A stretch of 64,000 nt of DNA from positions 199,334 through 263,333 of the forward strand of contig CAWESO010000004.1 in assembly GCA_963811775.1 (NCBI GenBank). The letters run 5' to 3'. The position numbers and the translations under genes were made by a program. Within the stretch, counting starts at the first letter, position 1; the number at the start of each line of letters is the position of its first letter. Below, in pieces: positions 25,756 through 34,834 of this stretch. A model generated the notes under the pieces. The model made no database searches and was not told where the DNA came from. It was given only the letters and a program-made list of their open reading frames with translations. The stretch comes from Chersky-840 sp963811775. Its GTDB lineage: Bacteria; Actinomycetota; Acidimicrobiia; Acidimicrobiales; UBA8190.

Positions 25756-25909
25756 GGTTACGACCTTGCCTACCACCAGCATACGACGGCGGGCCCACAG
25801 AGGAGCTGTCGGTCACGCTCTTGCGGTCACAACGGCACGACAACTCTCGGGTGGTTGAAAAGAAACCTATGTTCTACGCGAAGCGCTGGCAAACCCTCTC
25901 TGCGAAGCC

Positions 25910-26272
25910 CTAGGGAGGGTCATTCAGGTTCTTGACATCGAGGGGTTCAACAGCCTCTCCGTTGCCATCTTCGGCGTCCAGGATGGTCCGTGGAGCCCCC
26001 GGACGCTCGGCCATGTTCAAGTTCCGTGGAGCGTCGGCTACCACAACGTGGCCACAGTGAAAACACTCCGATCCCTCGGCGAAGTGGAAGCTACCGGGGC
26101 CATCGGTGGCGCCGAAGCGTGATACTCCGCACGCCGGACAGATCCCAAACTCACTTCGGACGAGACCGTCGGTACCACGACGTCCGGCGGCACGCAGCTC
26201 GTCAGCACTGACCTACTTGCCGCCCACATAGGCACCGCCTTGAACGCCGGTCCTCCGTCCAGCCCCGGTCAT
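25910..26272 (-). pseudogene. Zinc-motif protein interrupted by an in-frame TAG
   Basis: A continuous frame from ATG 26272 to TAG 25910 would give 120 residues but for a TAG at codon 20 (about 26213-26215). After that stop the sequence is clearly protein-like: VSADELRAAGRRGTDRLVRS, then CPACGVSRFGA and GSECFHCGHVVVADAP, two CxxC pairs of a zinc ribbon, ending LDVKNLNDPP. No alternative start codon exists between the TAG and the zinc motifs. It is probably a recently inactivated gene 6 nt downstream of the 26279 gene. Confidence 0.5.
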
Positions 26273-26278
26273 GCTCAG

Positions 26279-26515
26279 CTAACCGGTGGTGGCAATCGTG
26301 AAGGCATCGGGGTCCAGTGGCTCATAGTGAGACTTCTCGATGGTGGTCTTCCTTGCGTGTGAGTAGGGATTGTGTCCTCCCATTGCAGGGTTCAGAAGCG
26401 GCCAGTCGACCTTGACCGCCCCCGAGGAAGAGTCCCAGGCAGTCACGAGAATCTGGCGGACCTTGCCACCGAGGTGCGCTACGACGAACTGCTCCGTGAT
26501 CGGCTTCCAGGCCAT
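26279..26515 (-). CDS. Small conserved hypothetical protein
   Basis: 78 residues from ATG 26515, with GAGGAGG 5 nt upstream. The sequence begins MAWKPITEQFVVAHLGGKVR and ends in a Thr-rich tail. Upstream frame extensions are Arg-rich noise. Compact and soluble, no cysteines. It forms a likely operon with the TAG-interrupted zinc protein and the DUF3892-like gene that follow it. Family not recognised. Confidence 0.6.
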   Translation of the reverse strand: MAWKPITEQFVVAHLGGKVRQILVTAWDSSSGAVKVDWPLLNPAMGGHNPYSHARKTTIEKSHYEPLDPDAFTIATTG

Positions 26516-26753
26516 AGAGCCTCCTCTGTCGTGCCCGAGTCCCGCGTGACCCAAGGGTGGCCTCCCGAGGCGGGCGATACACAACGCTACCCTCGATAAC
26601 CGAACCACCCGTCCCACGATGGAGGTGGCGGGGCGCCTGAACCCCTGGTCACAGTGGGGCAACGGGCAGGCCGCAATGCCACGGGAGTCCCACTCGGTAA
26701 CCGGGTGCGCTCAGTCGGTTGCGACACCGCCAACCGATCGCCCATCCTGCGTG

Positions 26754-27632
26754 CTACTGACTGGGCCACGGCAGGCCCATGTTGTTTAGCTTCGGCACCT
26801 CGCCAGCCGCCATGATCCGTTCGGCGAGCGGACGCATTGCCTCCACGAGTTCGACTGCCCGGGTGCCAAGGGTGGCCACGAGGGGTACAGCCAATCGATC
26901 GGTCGCAGCTTCAATGGCATCGCGGGCCTGGGTGCCTGCCGTAGTGGGACGTTCCGCGTCGTCAAGCCATCCCCGCTCTCGAAGATGCATAATTGCCGTT
27001 TGCCACTCGTCATCGGACCACCCACGCTTGGTCCGAAGGCTCTCCCCATCGGAGCGTCCGGTCGCCGCCTGCATGACGAGTGACTCGCACGGGTCGATCT
27101 GGTTGGCTACGAGACAAGCGACATGACCGTCGCCACGATGCTCGCGCATCGCACCGAGGGCCTGCCAGAGCTGGAGGTGTGGTGCACCCGGATCTGCGAG
27201 CGCGGCGTTCGCAGCACCTAGCGGTCGGCCCGAGAAGTTAGCTGAGCCGACGGCGGTCGTGGCGAGTGACGCTGCTCGCCGAACCTCGGGCCCATCGATC
27301 GCATCTCCCAGCAGCCGCCCAAGGGCGGCGTCCATCGCCGATAGTCGGGCATCGATGAGCTGTCGTGGCTCGGCGTACGCCCAAGCGCCGGGGATGGCGC
27401 GCTCGACCATTCGGGGGTGAAAGCCGTAGAAAATCGCGGTCACGACGGCTGTCGTCACCGTGCCGAGAGGTGCAGCCCTGCAGCCGAAGTAGCTCATCCA
27501 GCCGCCCTTGAGGCCGAGCCCGTCTGTTGCTGCACGGGTCTCCGGGGCGAAGAAGACCACAGCGTGGATCGGCTCGCCGTACTGCCAAACGAGACGCGCC
27601 GCTTGCTCCTCCTGTGAGCCCACGTTGGCCAC
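26754..27632 (-). CDS. SCO6745-family protein
   Basis: 292 residues. The N-terminus EPIHAVVFFAPETRAATDGL, GGWMSYFGCRAAPLGTV and the GFHPRMVERAIPGAW block identify the actinobacterial SCO6745 family, with a C-terminal winged-helix-like part (WQTAIMHLRERGWLDD, AGTQARDAIEAATDRLA). The function is not established. The family is confined mostly to actinobacteria, which supports the taxonomic guess. GTG 27632 start; no operon partner. Confidence 0.85.
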   Translation of the reverse strand: MANVGSQEEQAARLVWQYGEPIHAVVFFAPETRAATDGLGLKGGWMSYFGCRAAPLGTVTTAVVTAIFYGFHPRMVERAIPGAWAYAEPRQLIDARLSAMDAALGRLLGDAIDGPEVRRAASLATTAVGSANFSGRPLGAANAALADPGAPHLQLWQALGAMREHRGDGHVACLVANQIDPCESLVMQAATGRSDGESLRTKRGWSDDEWQTAIMHLRERGWLDDAERPTTAGTQARDAIEAATDRLAVPLVATLGTRAVELVEAMRPLAERIMAAGEVPKLNNMGLPWPSQ

Positions 27633-28311
27633 GGTGGGAAGCCTTCCACAATGGCTACGGCCAGTGGCTCGGAGCTGGACGTGTCCACAACTGCAGGTGA
27701 TGCTCGGGGTCGGAGCAGGTCAGATCAGACCCAACCGCCCGGAAGTTCTCCAGGCAGGCCATTAGGATGGGTCGCTTGGTTGGCAGACCACCTGAATCCG
27801 GTGCAACCTGTCAGACGCAGAGGGAGACACCGGGGGTGATACACCCCCCCGAATACCGTGCACCCGTCACGCCGTCTACGTCCCAAACTCCGCCAGTGCT
27901 TGTCGGACGCGGATCGAGATTGTGCGCAGTCGACTCGGCGCTATGAATTGGGTGGGAAGGTCGCAGGACCCCCGGAGTCCAGGTGGTTGTCTCGGCCACC
28001 GCACCCGACATGTCCAGTCCTTGCGCCTGAAGATGGGATTGATCGGTATTCGCTGGAATCACGAGTGGAGCGAACCCGACTTGGACTCGTTCGTCCCACA
28101 CCGGGGCTATCGACGCCAACACCTGATCGCATTGCTTCCTCTCGCAACGATTCGGCACGAGCACGACGGTCACTGAGGTGCGATTTCGTCAGTATTGATG
28201 AGGCAACGCCCGGATGCCTGGAGCATTGTGAGGCCGGGTGGAAAAGGCAACTTCCGAGGTTCGGCACCCCTGTCGGCCTGACGTGAGGTGCCGAGACGAA
28301 ATGAGTTCACA
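27633..28311. other. Intergenic, no gene recognised
   Basis: About 680 bases upstream of the large secreted protein. Several frames are open on both strands but none shows a family motif or consistent coding character. A promoter for the downstream gene is expected here. Confidence 0.4.
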
Positions 28312-30528
28312 ATGAAACGCCTGCAGGCCGTCACCGTACGACTCGCACTCGCGGGTTTGACCGCACTGTCACTCGGCATTGTCATGGTCGTCGCGTCACT
28401 GGCTACTAATGGATCGCATACGCCCGCCTTCGCTGCCTCCTCGCCATACGAGCTGTACTGCCCGAAGACGCCGGTGGGCAACATCGTGCTCAACAACGTC
28501 GTCACGAACGGAACCATCACACCAACCTCGCCGACGACGGGTCAGCAGTTCAACCTGACCGGCTATTCGACGACCGTGGCTCTTCCCAGCTCCATTGTCT
28601 CTGCGGCCCAGGCCCTCGGCAACTCGGCCATCGCCGGGACCGCGACCCTGAAGGTGGACGCCACCGGCGCCACCCCGGCCACAATCTCGAGCGGCTCGAT
28701 CGCCATCAACGCGGCCATCCCGAGCCCGGTTCCCGCTTCCGGCCTGTTGCTCAACCTGCCGTCCACGCCAGGCACGGTCGGGCCCTTCACCGCCACGGGT
28801 GGTGCCATCAGCCTGACCGTCGACCCGGCCATCTCCCTGTCATTGAACGTGTCGGGGAGCACCCTGACGCTCACCTGCACGCCGTACCCGAACAACACCG
28901 CCGCGACCGGCATCGTGAGCACGGCGCCGACCGGTTCCCCCGCGTCCCCCGTGATCGCCACCGCCTCGGCGGGATCATCGAACTCGACCACCACAACGGC
29001 GCCGAGCGCCACGATCACCGGGCCCTATGAGCTGTACTGCCCGGGCACCCCGGTCGGCAACATCGCCCTCAACGGGGCGGTGACCTCCGCCACGCTGTCG
29101 CCCGCAGCCCCCACGGCGGGACAGGCCTTCAGCGTGACGGGCTACCAGACGGTGGTGAACCTCCCCGCCTCGCTGGCCAGTGCGGCGGCGGCGCTCGGGC
29201 CCGACCTCCAGGGCACGGCCACGGCCCAGATCGACGGCTTCCCGGCGAGTGCGGTCACCCCGGCCTCCATCAAGCCCCCGGCCATCACCTTCGACGTGCC
29301 CATCCCGAGCCCCGTGCCGAGCGCTGGGGTGCCCCTGTCGCTCCCCTCGACCGCCGCCACGGTGACCGGCTTCACGGCCCAGAGCCCCAACTTCATCGTG
29401 GCTGAGGACTCCTCCGCCTCCCTCAGCCTCACGGTGGCGGGCTCGGCCCTCAGCCTCACCTGCACCGCATATCCCAACGACGCCATTGCCCAATCGGGCA
29501 TCACCACCACGCCGCCGACGGGTAGCCCCATCGACCCGGTGATCGCCATCGCCGGCACCGGATCACCGCCGCCGACGGGTACCACCACCACCACCGGGGC
29601 CGGCGCCACGACCACCACCACCGAAGGCGCGACGACGACGACCGAGGGGGCGACCACCACCACCGAAGGCGCGACGACGACGACCGAGGGGGCGACCACC
29701 ACCACCGAAGGCGCGACGACGACGACCGAGGGGGCGACCACCACCACCGAAGGCGCCACCACGACGACCGAAGGCGCCACGACCACCACGACCACCACCG
29801 GGACGGGGAACCAGGTGCCCACCACCCTGAGCGGCATCCTGAGCGGCGGCGGGAGCACCGGGGCCACCATCTCCGTGCCGAGCGGCACGGCGGTCACCGA
29901 CCAGGCCACGCTGAGCGGGGCCAACGCCTCGAGCGCGGGGGGCACGGTCAAGTACCGGGTGTTCTCGCTCAGCTTCAACTCCTTCCAGTTCTCCCACTTC
30001 TCCTCGTCGTGGCTGGGCTGGGGGTGGAACCCCATGTCCAAGGCCGGGACGGTCCAGGTCACCAACGGGACGGTCCCACCCTCGAACCCCGTGACCTTGG
30101 GGGCCGGGGTCTACTTCTGGCAGGTGTCGTACTCCGGGGACCCGAACAACGCCCCGTCGCACACCGACCTCGGATCGCAGACCGAGGTCGTCATTCCCCA
30201 GTTCAACTGCCCCACCGACTTGGAATGGCTGTCGGTGCAGTGCTTCATGCACTTCGGCCACCAGGGCCAAGGCCAGGGCAATGGGAACGGCTACGGGAAC
30301 GGGAACGGGAACGGGAACGGGAACGCCCAGGGCAACGGCTACGGGAACGGCCAAGGTTCCGGCGATGGGAACGGGAACGCCCAGGGCAACGGCTACGGGA
30401 ACGGGAACGGGAACGGGAACGGGAACGGCCAGGGCCATGATCACGGGAACAACGACGGCCAAGGGAACGCCCAGGGCAACGGCTACGGGAACGGGAACGG
30501 GTTTGGCGGCTTCGGCCACTGGTGGTGA
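28312..30528 (+). CDS. Large secreted repeat protein: two tandem YELYCP domains, EGATTTT linker, Ig-like domain, Gly/Asn-rich tail
   Basis: 738 residues from ATG 28312. Signal peptide with cleavage after TPAFAA. Domain 1 (about 45-220) and domain 2 (about 250-415) are paralogous: both start YELYCP(K/G)TPVGNI and end LTCT(P/A)YPN, one disulfide-capable cysteine pair each. A linker of eight EGATTTT units follows, then an Ig-like domain (ATLSGANASSAGGTVKYRVF ... VYFWQVSYSGDPNN) of the Big_3_5 type. The tail is Gly-Asn-rich with three GNAQGNGYGNG units and ends FGHWW. No LPXTG or membrane anchor is seen, so it is released or wall-associated by another means. Probably an adhesin or matrix protein (inference). 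It stands alone in its transcription unit. Confidence 0.85.
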   Translation: MKRLQAVTVRLALAGLTALSLGIVMVVASLATNGSHTPAFAASSPYELYCPKTPVGNIVLNNVVTNGTITPTSPTTGQQFNLTGYSTTVALPSSIVSAAQALGNSAIAGTATLKVDATGATPATISSGSIAINAAIPSPVPASGLLLNLPSTPGTVGPFTATGGAISLTVDPAISLSLNVSGSTLTLTCTPYPNNTAATGIVSTAPTGSPASPVIATASAGSSNSTTTTAPSATITGPYELYCPGTPVGNIALNGAVTSATLSPAAPTAGQAFSVTGYQTVVNLPASLASAAAALGPDLQGTATAQIDGFPASAVTPASIKPPAITFDVPIPSPVPSAGVPLSLPSTAATVTGFTAQSPNFIVAEDSSASLSLTVAGSALSLTCTAYPNDAIAQSGITTTPPTGSPIDPVIAIAGTGSPPPTGTTTTTGAGATTTTTEGATTTTEGATTTTEGATTTTEGATTTTEGATTTTEGATTTTEGATTTTEGATTTTTTTGTGNQVPTTLSGILSGGGSTGATISVPSGTAVTDQATLSGANASSAGGTVKYRVFSLSFNSFQFSHFSSSWLGWGWNPMSKAGTVQVTNGTVPPSNPVTLGAGVYFWQVSYSGDPNNAPSHTDLGSQTEVVIPQFNCPTDLEWLSVQCFMHFGHQGQGQGNGNGYGNGNGNGNGNAQGNGYGNGQGSGDGNGNAQGNGYGNGNGNGNGNGQGHDHGNNDGQGNAQGNGYGNGNGFGGFGHWW
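29623..29790 (+). repeat. Eight 21-bp units (EGATTTT), arranged as a 42-bp higher-order repeat
   Basis: Units alternate between two codon versions: GAA GGC GCG with ACG threonines, and GAG GGG GCG with ACC threonines. This gives three 42-bp pairs followed by two mixed units. The protein stays constant while codons alternate, which points to amplification of a two-unit block. Confidence 0.9.
30262..30519 (+). repeat. GGGAAC-rich array coding the Gly/Asn tail
   Basis: Irregular hexamer-based array (GGGAAC and GGCAAC variants) coding GN dipeptides, with three copies of a larger block coding GNAQGNGYGNG. The reverse strand is open for more than 300 codons here purely because of this composition. 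Confidence 0.85.
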
Positions 30529-30636
30529 TTGACGCTGTCTTCACATTTTTCTGCCGAGTTGCCCGGGTAACTGACTATCCCGGTCAGTGACGGCGGCTAC
30601 ACCGCGAGCTTCATCTCGTTCGTATCACGTTGATTC

Positions 30637-30678
30637 TATGATTCTCGAACTGGTTCGTATGAATCTCGAACTGATTCC
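30637..30678 (+). repeat. Two tandem imperfect 21-bp repeats
   Basis: Copies at 30637-30657 and 30658-30678, both beginning TATGA and containing TCTCGAACTG, with three mismatches. They lie in AT-rich intergenic DNA after the repeat-protein gene, followed by more GATTCT words. Possibly a regulatory or slippage-derived repeat. Confidence 0.6.
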
Positions 30679-30701
30679 CGATTCTGATTCTGAGACCCCC
30701 T

Positions 30702-30965
30702 TTAAGGAGGCAGCTGCGCTAGGGCATTCAGCTCGGCATCGGCAAGATGGCTGTAGGACAGTTGGCCCGAAGCGGTTTCACGTTCATACCGTCTGCCGCG
30801 TCCCCGAGTTGCTACGTGGCCTTTGGCGTCAAGAACTACGCATCCGACGGGTGTAGTCCCCGCCACCATGGCCTCCCACGCAAGGCCAAGAGCCATCACC
30901 CACGGCTCGTCCAGGTTCTTCACGGAATGCATTCTGCTTGGTCGCCCCTTCACACCGCTTGCCAA
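30702..30965 (-). pseudogene. Truncated cytidine/deoxycytidylate deaminase-like gene
   Basis: 87 residues. EPWVMALGLAWEAMVAGTTP, VGCVVLDAKGHVATRGR and SYSHLADAELNALAQLPP correspond to the first half of a CMP/dCMP-type deaminase. The gene stops before the PCxxC zinc motif, and the catalytic HAE reads DAE. It has therefore lost both metal ligand sets and cannot be an active deaminase. No C-terminal remnant is seen downstream (30600-30700). Confidence 0.6.
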
Positions 30966-31121
30966 TAGCGATTATGGGCCGGGACCCGCCGCTCGGCTGA
31001 TGTTCGGCACCGACCGTATTACGCGGCCTCGTTATTGCTGAGCGAGGCACCCGAGGACCAAGCATGTGAGCCATGTGGCGGGCGCGAGCCGCGCTGACGG
31101 TCCGGCGACGGTGACGGCTCC

Positions 31122-31400
31122 TCAGTCGGGCTCCGGCCCGTCCTCCACATCGTAGGGCCCCAGGAGGCGGTAGCGACGCCAGCGCCGGAAGCTGCGCAGG
31201 GGGTGTACCACAGCGCGGAAGAACGCGCTGTCGACGGGGCCGACGATCCCACCGGGGCCGCCGCCCGGCAGGGCAGTAGACCTCGGCTGACGACTGCTCG
31301 GATCGGGCCCGACCGGGAAGCCGAGAACGTGGCGCTGCTCCTCAGGCTCAGCGGGCACCCGGACCCCCGGCGGACACACACGGCGAGCGCACGCCGACAT
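31122..31400 (-). CDS. Possible hypothetical protein
   Basis: Up to 92 residues. The C-terminal third (VDSAFFRAVVHPLRSFRRW ... LLGPYDVEDG) has strongly GC-biased third positions and a plausible amphipathic pattern. The N-terminal part is less convincing and the start is unclear. No family is recognised. It could be the 3' end of a decayed gene. Confidence 0.3.
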   Translation of the reverse strand: MSACARRVCPPGVRVPAEPEEQRHVLGFPVGPDPSSRQPRSTALPGGGPGGIVGPVDSAFFRAVVHPLRSFRRWRRYRLLGPYDVEDGPEPD

Positions 31401-31934
31401 ACGCTACCGGCGGTGCTCAACATGGTGCAACGGATGACGCTGTCTCCCGTGTTGGGCTATCTGGCCCAGGCTCGCCCGATGCGGCGGGCCTACTGCGCCA
31501 CCGGCTCCACAACTAACCTGAAACGAGGGCGCCCCGGCAGGCCCGCGGCGCTATGTCCGCTGCATAACACTCTGATTGGGATGCGAGGTCCAGTGGGTAC
31601 TCGGCGGTCATCCTGGCTGGCTGCAATCTGACCGGCCCGTCCGGGATCACGCGGCTTCGCGATTGTGAGCAACGTTGCCGCTGGCCCGGCTGCAGCTCCG
31701 TCAGACGAAAGTCGGGATGGCCCGGTTGCGACGAGGATGGGCGGGAACCCCAATTACCAAGGGCGCCAACGGCGCTGGTCGGCTCAGGATCTCCATGTGC
31801 GGTCCGGTCACCCTGGTGTAAGACGGTTCTGATGATGACCCAGCGGCTGGCTCGGGCGACTCGGCACAGAAGGCGCATGATGACGGCCGACGTACCGCGG
31901 CTGGCCTCGTTCCCGAGCGATACGGTGAACTCCG
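31401..31934. other. Intergenic, no gene recognised
   Basis: About 530 bases with overlapping low-quality frames on both strands and no motif. It includes the promoter region of the mycothiol-type enzyme. Confidence 0.35.
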
Positions 31935-32687
31935 ATGACCAATCCCATCGAAGTGCTGGCCATTTCTGCCAGGCACCTCCGCAACATTGTCGAAGGACTC
32001 GAGCCGAGTCAGCTCGACGCCCCTGCCTACCCTGCTGAATGGACCATCGCCGATGTCCTCTCCCACCTTGGATCGGGGGCGGTCGTGCTTCAGCGGTACC
32101 TCGAAGATGCCCTCGCCGGCAGCGAGACGCCCTCAGACTTCGCACCTTCGGTCTGGGCGGAGTGGAACAACAAGTCCTCGCCGATCAAGGCCACTGACTC
32201 GCTCCTCGCGGACGAGGAACTGCTCCAGCGCCTCAGATCGCTAACCAACGAGGAACGAGCCGGCTTCCACTTCGTTATGGGGCCGCTGAGCGTGGACTTT
32301 CCTGGTTTCGTCTGCTTACGGCTCAACGAGCACACGCTGCACACCTGGGACATCGAGGTGACCCTGGCCCCGCGAGCCGCCCTCGATCCCCGAGCAGCCG
32401 CACTCGTTGTGGACCGACTCGAGACGGTAGTCCGCTTCACGGGCAAGGCGTTGAGCACGGACGCCCACATAGCAGTGCGGACCACCGACCCGCGGCGTGA
32501 TTTCTCGATCACCCTCGGACCCGACGCCGTCTCGTTGACGCCCAACACGCAAGGCGGCGAGCCCGACTTAGAGCTGCCAGCCGAAGCGTTCGTCCGTCTC
32601 GTTTATGGCCGTCTGGACCCTGAGCACACTCCGGTCGACGCCGACATTGACCTCGACACCCTTCGACAAGTCTTCCCTGGTCCCTGA
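31935..32687 (+). CDS. Maleylpyruvate isomerase family (mycothiol-dependent) enzyme
   Basis: 250 residues. DinB-like N-terminal four-helix domain: WTIADVLSHLGSGA supplies the first metal His, and FVCLRLNEHTLHTWDIEV supplies the Glu-xxx-His pair (pattern ExxxHxWD). A C-terminal MDMPI_C-like domain includes LPAEAFVRLVYGRLDPEH. The family uses mycothiol as cofactor for isomerisation or thiol transfer and is characteristic of actinobacteria. The actual substrate is unknown. Confidence 0.88.
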   Translation: MTNPIEVLAISARHLRNIVEGLEPSQLDAPAYPAEWTIADVLSHLGSGAVVLQRYLEDALAGSETPSDFAPSVWAEWNNKSSPIKATDSLLADEELLQRLRSLTNEERAGFHFVMGPLSVDFPGFVCLRLNEHTLHTWDIEVTLAPRAALDPRAAALVVDRLETVVRFTGKALSTDAHIAVRTTDPRRDFSITLGPDAVSLTPNTQGGEPDLELPAEAFVRLVYGRLDPEHTPVDADIDLDTLRQVFPGP

Positions 32688-32975
32688 CACCGGAGCGGGC
32701 ATCCCCAGCGGCCATCGCCCATAAGTGATGGAGTCGCGCACCCCAGCCCGGGGCTTACCCGAGCGAGCGATCCCGGTCGGTCGGGCCCATCAGGGCCTCC
32801 CGAGGGGGCGAATTCACACCGGCAGCATTTCCGCCCTGTCTCGTGACTGCGGTGGGTTCACGTCGGTGAGCCCGACGCCTGGCGCTGTGTCCTTGGGTGC
32901 CACTCCACGAGGTCATCTGCCGTATCCCGTCCACTCAGGCTGAGCCAGAGCGTCTGGATCGTCAGTTCCGTCGCC

Positions 32976-33548
32976 TCATGCCCTCTCGGTTGGATCTCGG
33001 CCATTGGGGCACGGGTTCACGATCTCAGTTGTGCTTGGCAGAAGATGGGCGTCGATGTCGTTAGGTGATTCCTCCGTGGGTTTGGCGAGGGCAGACTCGA
33101 CCGAGTCGAGCAGCGTTCGTTTGTTTGCGGGTATTGACATGGGCCCCCAGTGCGCCTCGAACAGTGGCGCCCACCGTGCCAACATCTGTTGGGACGCCTG
33201 TATCACCACTGGTGTGTCCGGATGCAGACGCCTGAGGGCCGCAACGACCTTGCGGGACGACTCGCGATGGAGTCCAAGCGACGACACCACCACGTCGGCG
33301 CGCTCGACCAGTTCGCATCGCCCGCAAGCCACGAGCGGGCACGGGCGTGGGTCGAGGCCTCTCGGCCCCCGGCAGCACGACGCCTCGTATCCGTTGTTGT
33401 CCAGAAGGCGCCAGTACGCGTACGCCCTGGCCACGTCGGGTTCCTCAATCAGGACTCGTGGTCGGGGGTATTCGCCTTCCGTACGCCGACCCAGATGCTT
33501 CCATCGACAGGCGTAGTCCGTGCCCAGGAGATTGCGGCCACTTCGCAT
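32976..33548 (-). CDS. Conserved hypothetical protein, possibly receiver-like
   Basis: 190 residues from ATG 33548 (AAGGAAGG 6 nt upstream). RVLIEEPDVARAYAYWRLLD, NNGYEASCCRGPRG, CPLVACGRCELVERADVVVS and HPDTPVVIQASQQ run as alternating strands and helices like a response-regulator receiver, but without the phosphoacceptor pattern. Four cysteines (CC, C, C) could bind metal. Function unknown. Confidence 0.65.
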   Translation of the reverse strand: MRSGRNLLGTDYACRWKHLGRRTEGEYPRPRVLIEEPDVARAYAYWRLLDNNGYEASCCRGPRGLDPRPCPLVACGRCELVERADVVVSSLGLHRESSRKVVAALRRLHPDTPVVIQASQQMLARWAPLFEAHWGPMSIPANKRTLLDSVESALAKPTEESPNDIDAHLLPSTTEIVNPCPNGRDPTERA

Positions 33549-33797
33549 AGGCACCTTCCTTCTCGCGGCCCGAGGAGCCGCTCAAGAACCAGTGTGATCC
33601 TCAGGTGCGTGGCCAGATAGGGACTTTCGTCCCAGATCGCGGACTCGGAGCAACGCAGGCGTGCTGAGCCTTTTCGTCAGCCCCCTCCCGGAAGTGCCGC
33701 TTCCGGACACCAGGCCGAGATGCCTGGCCGACCGGTATCCACCGTCCTAAGTGATTCCGTCCAGCGACCCCAAAGGGCCAGTCGACCAGTCCGTGCA

Positions 33798-34139
33798 TTA
33801 CGGGACCCGTACGTCGTGACGCTGGGCGGCGAGGTCCTTCTCTTCTTCGCTCAAGGAGGTGGCGTCGACCGGGGTAACCAGGCTCCAGTGGTGACCAACC
33901 GGGCATCGCTGGAGCCTCCACCAGCCAAGGCGAATCGCCTTCAGGGAAGCGCCGGGAATCCATAGGGTCGTGAAGATGTGTCCGTCTCGACATCGCACGA
34001 TGGTATCCATGCTGAATAAGGAACCACGACGTTTGGCAACGACGGCGGCTTCGATGGCTGTCGCCCCCACGCCTAAGGCAAAGCCCGCCTTGCGGCGACC
34101 TCTTCGCCCTTGCTCCTGTTCGGTGTGATTACTCAACAA
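33798..34139 (-). CDS. Conserved hypothetical protein with treble-clef-like CxxGH motifs
   Basis: 113 residues from TTG 34139; an inner ATG at 34010 is possible. The core reads DTIVRCRDGHIFTTLWIPGA, SLKAIRLGWWRLQRCPVGHH, WSLVTPVD. The paired C-xx-GH motifs suggest a zinc-binding fold. I recall close relatives as conserved unknowns in actinobacteria. The Lys/Glu-rich C-terminus is cytoplasmic. Confidence 0.7.
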   Translation of the reverse strand: MLSNHTEQEQGRRGRRKAGFALGVGATAIEAAVVAKRRGSLFSMDTIVRCRDGHIFTTLWIPGASLKAIRLGWWRLQRCPVGHHWSLVTPVDATSLSEEEKDLAAQRHDVRVP

Positions 34140-34462
34140 TCCTCCCTGAGAGCCGGTGGACCACCCCCCAGTCAGAGTGGGCCAGTCGTTCCTTGCGGCG
34201 CTAGAGGCGATGGTCCCATACCGTCGTCCCCGAACCTCGTGGCGTTCGGTACACAGGCGAGTTGGTGGAAGTCAGCCCATGCGGTAGGTGCCGAAGGCGC
34301 GCGGTCAGGCCCGGAGGCGCCGTGCTGGAAATCACGGCGTGGAGCGATCCTGAGCGCCTCGGACCTTTGGCGGCTTGCCCTGCTCCGAGAAGGAGCCGGT
34401 AGTCGCGGACGGTCAACCCGGACGCGACCAGGCGCGGCGGCCCCGAGAACGAAAAGGCACCT
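34140..34462. other. Intergenic, no gene recognised
   Basis: About 320 bases between two minus-strand genes. Frames are open on both strands, but no motif or coding bias is persuasive. Confidence 0.35.
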
Positions 34463-34834
34463 CTAGTGCTGTGTTTCCTCCGTCTCACCTGCCAGCCGAG
34501 ACGCGAGCTGGCGCGAGATGCCGAGGGCTCGGGCCAAATCGCTGGCGCTTGAACCCTGTTCCTTGGCCAAGGCGAACATCGCCACCCGGACTCGGTGCCG
34601 GGCCGCCTCGAACTCCTTGAGAGCATCGGTCACCTTGCCCCGCCGCACGGGCCCATCGAAGTCCTCAAGTGCCGTCACCAGGTGGGCACCCTGATCGACG
34701 AGCGTCGCGACGCTGACGTTCGCCTTGATGTAGCTCCGGAGAACGGTGTGGACGTCTTCTGCGGCCTCGATGAGTTCCGAGAAGCGGCGCACCAACTGCT
34801 GGCTCTTGCTCGGCACTGCCTCCGATCCCTTCAC
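34463..34834 (-). CDS. Small helix-turn-helix protein
   Basis: 123 residues from GTG 34834. The N-terminal helical part (SQQLVRRFSELIEAAEDVHT) ends in a helix-turn-helix: GSSASDLARALGISRQLASR. The length and C-terminal HTH suggest a DNA-binding regulator. No partner gene is evident, and the TetR gene downstream of its promoter is transcribed the other way. The start is uncertain because upstream codons remain open to 34939. Confidence 0.6.
   Translation of the reverse strand: MKGSEAVPSKSQQLVRRFSELIEAAEDVHTVLRSYIKANVSVATLVDQGAHLVTALEDFDGPVRRGKVTDALKEFEAARHRVRVAMFALAKEQGSSASDLARALGISRQLASRLAGETEETQH

Noticed and set aside
11269..26272. The two in-frame TAG codons (11350 and about 26215) as evidence for TAG recoding or pyrrolysine
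   Set aside because: Both affected genes are small and unrelated, intact genes in the window freely use TAG as stop, and no recoding machinery is visible.
29563..30519. 318-codon minus-strand frame over the Gly/Asn tail
   Set aside because: Produced by the repetitive composition of the plus-strand gene; the peptide is simple repeats.
29608..30519. Repeats in the 28-30 kb gene as a CRISPR array
   Set aside because: Units are in-frame, coding and without unique spacers; no cas genes are present.
30570..30588. ACTGAC/GTCAGT hairpin after the repeat-protein gene as a terminator
   Set aside because: Only a 6-bp stem and no T run; cannot be distinguished from chance.
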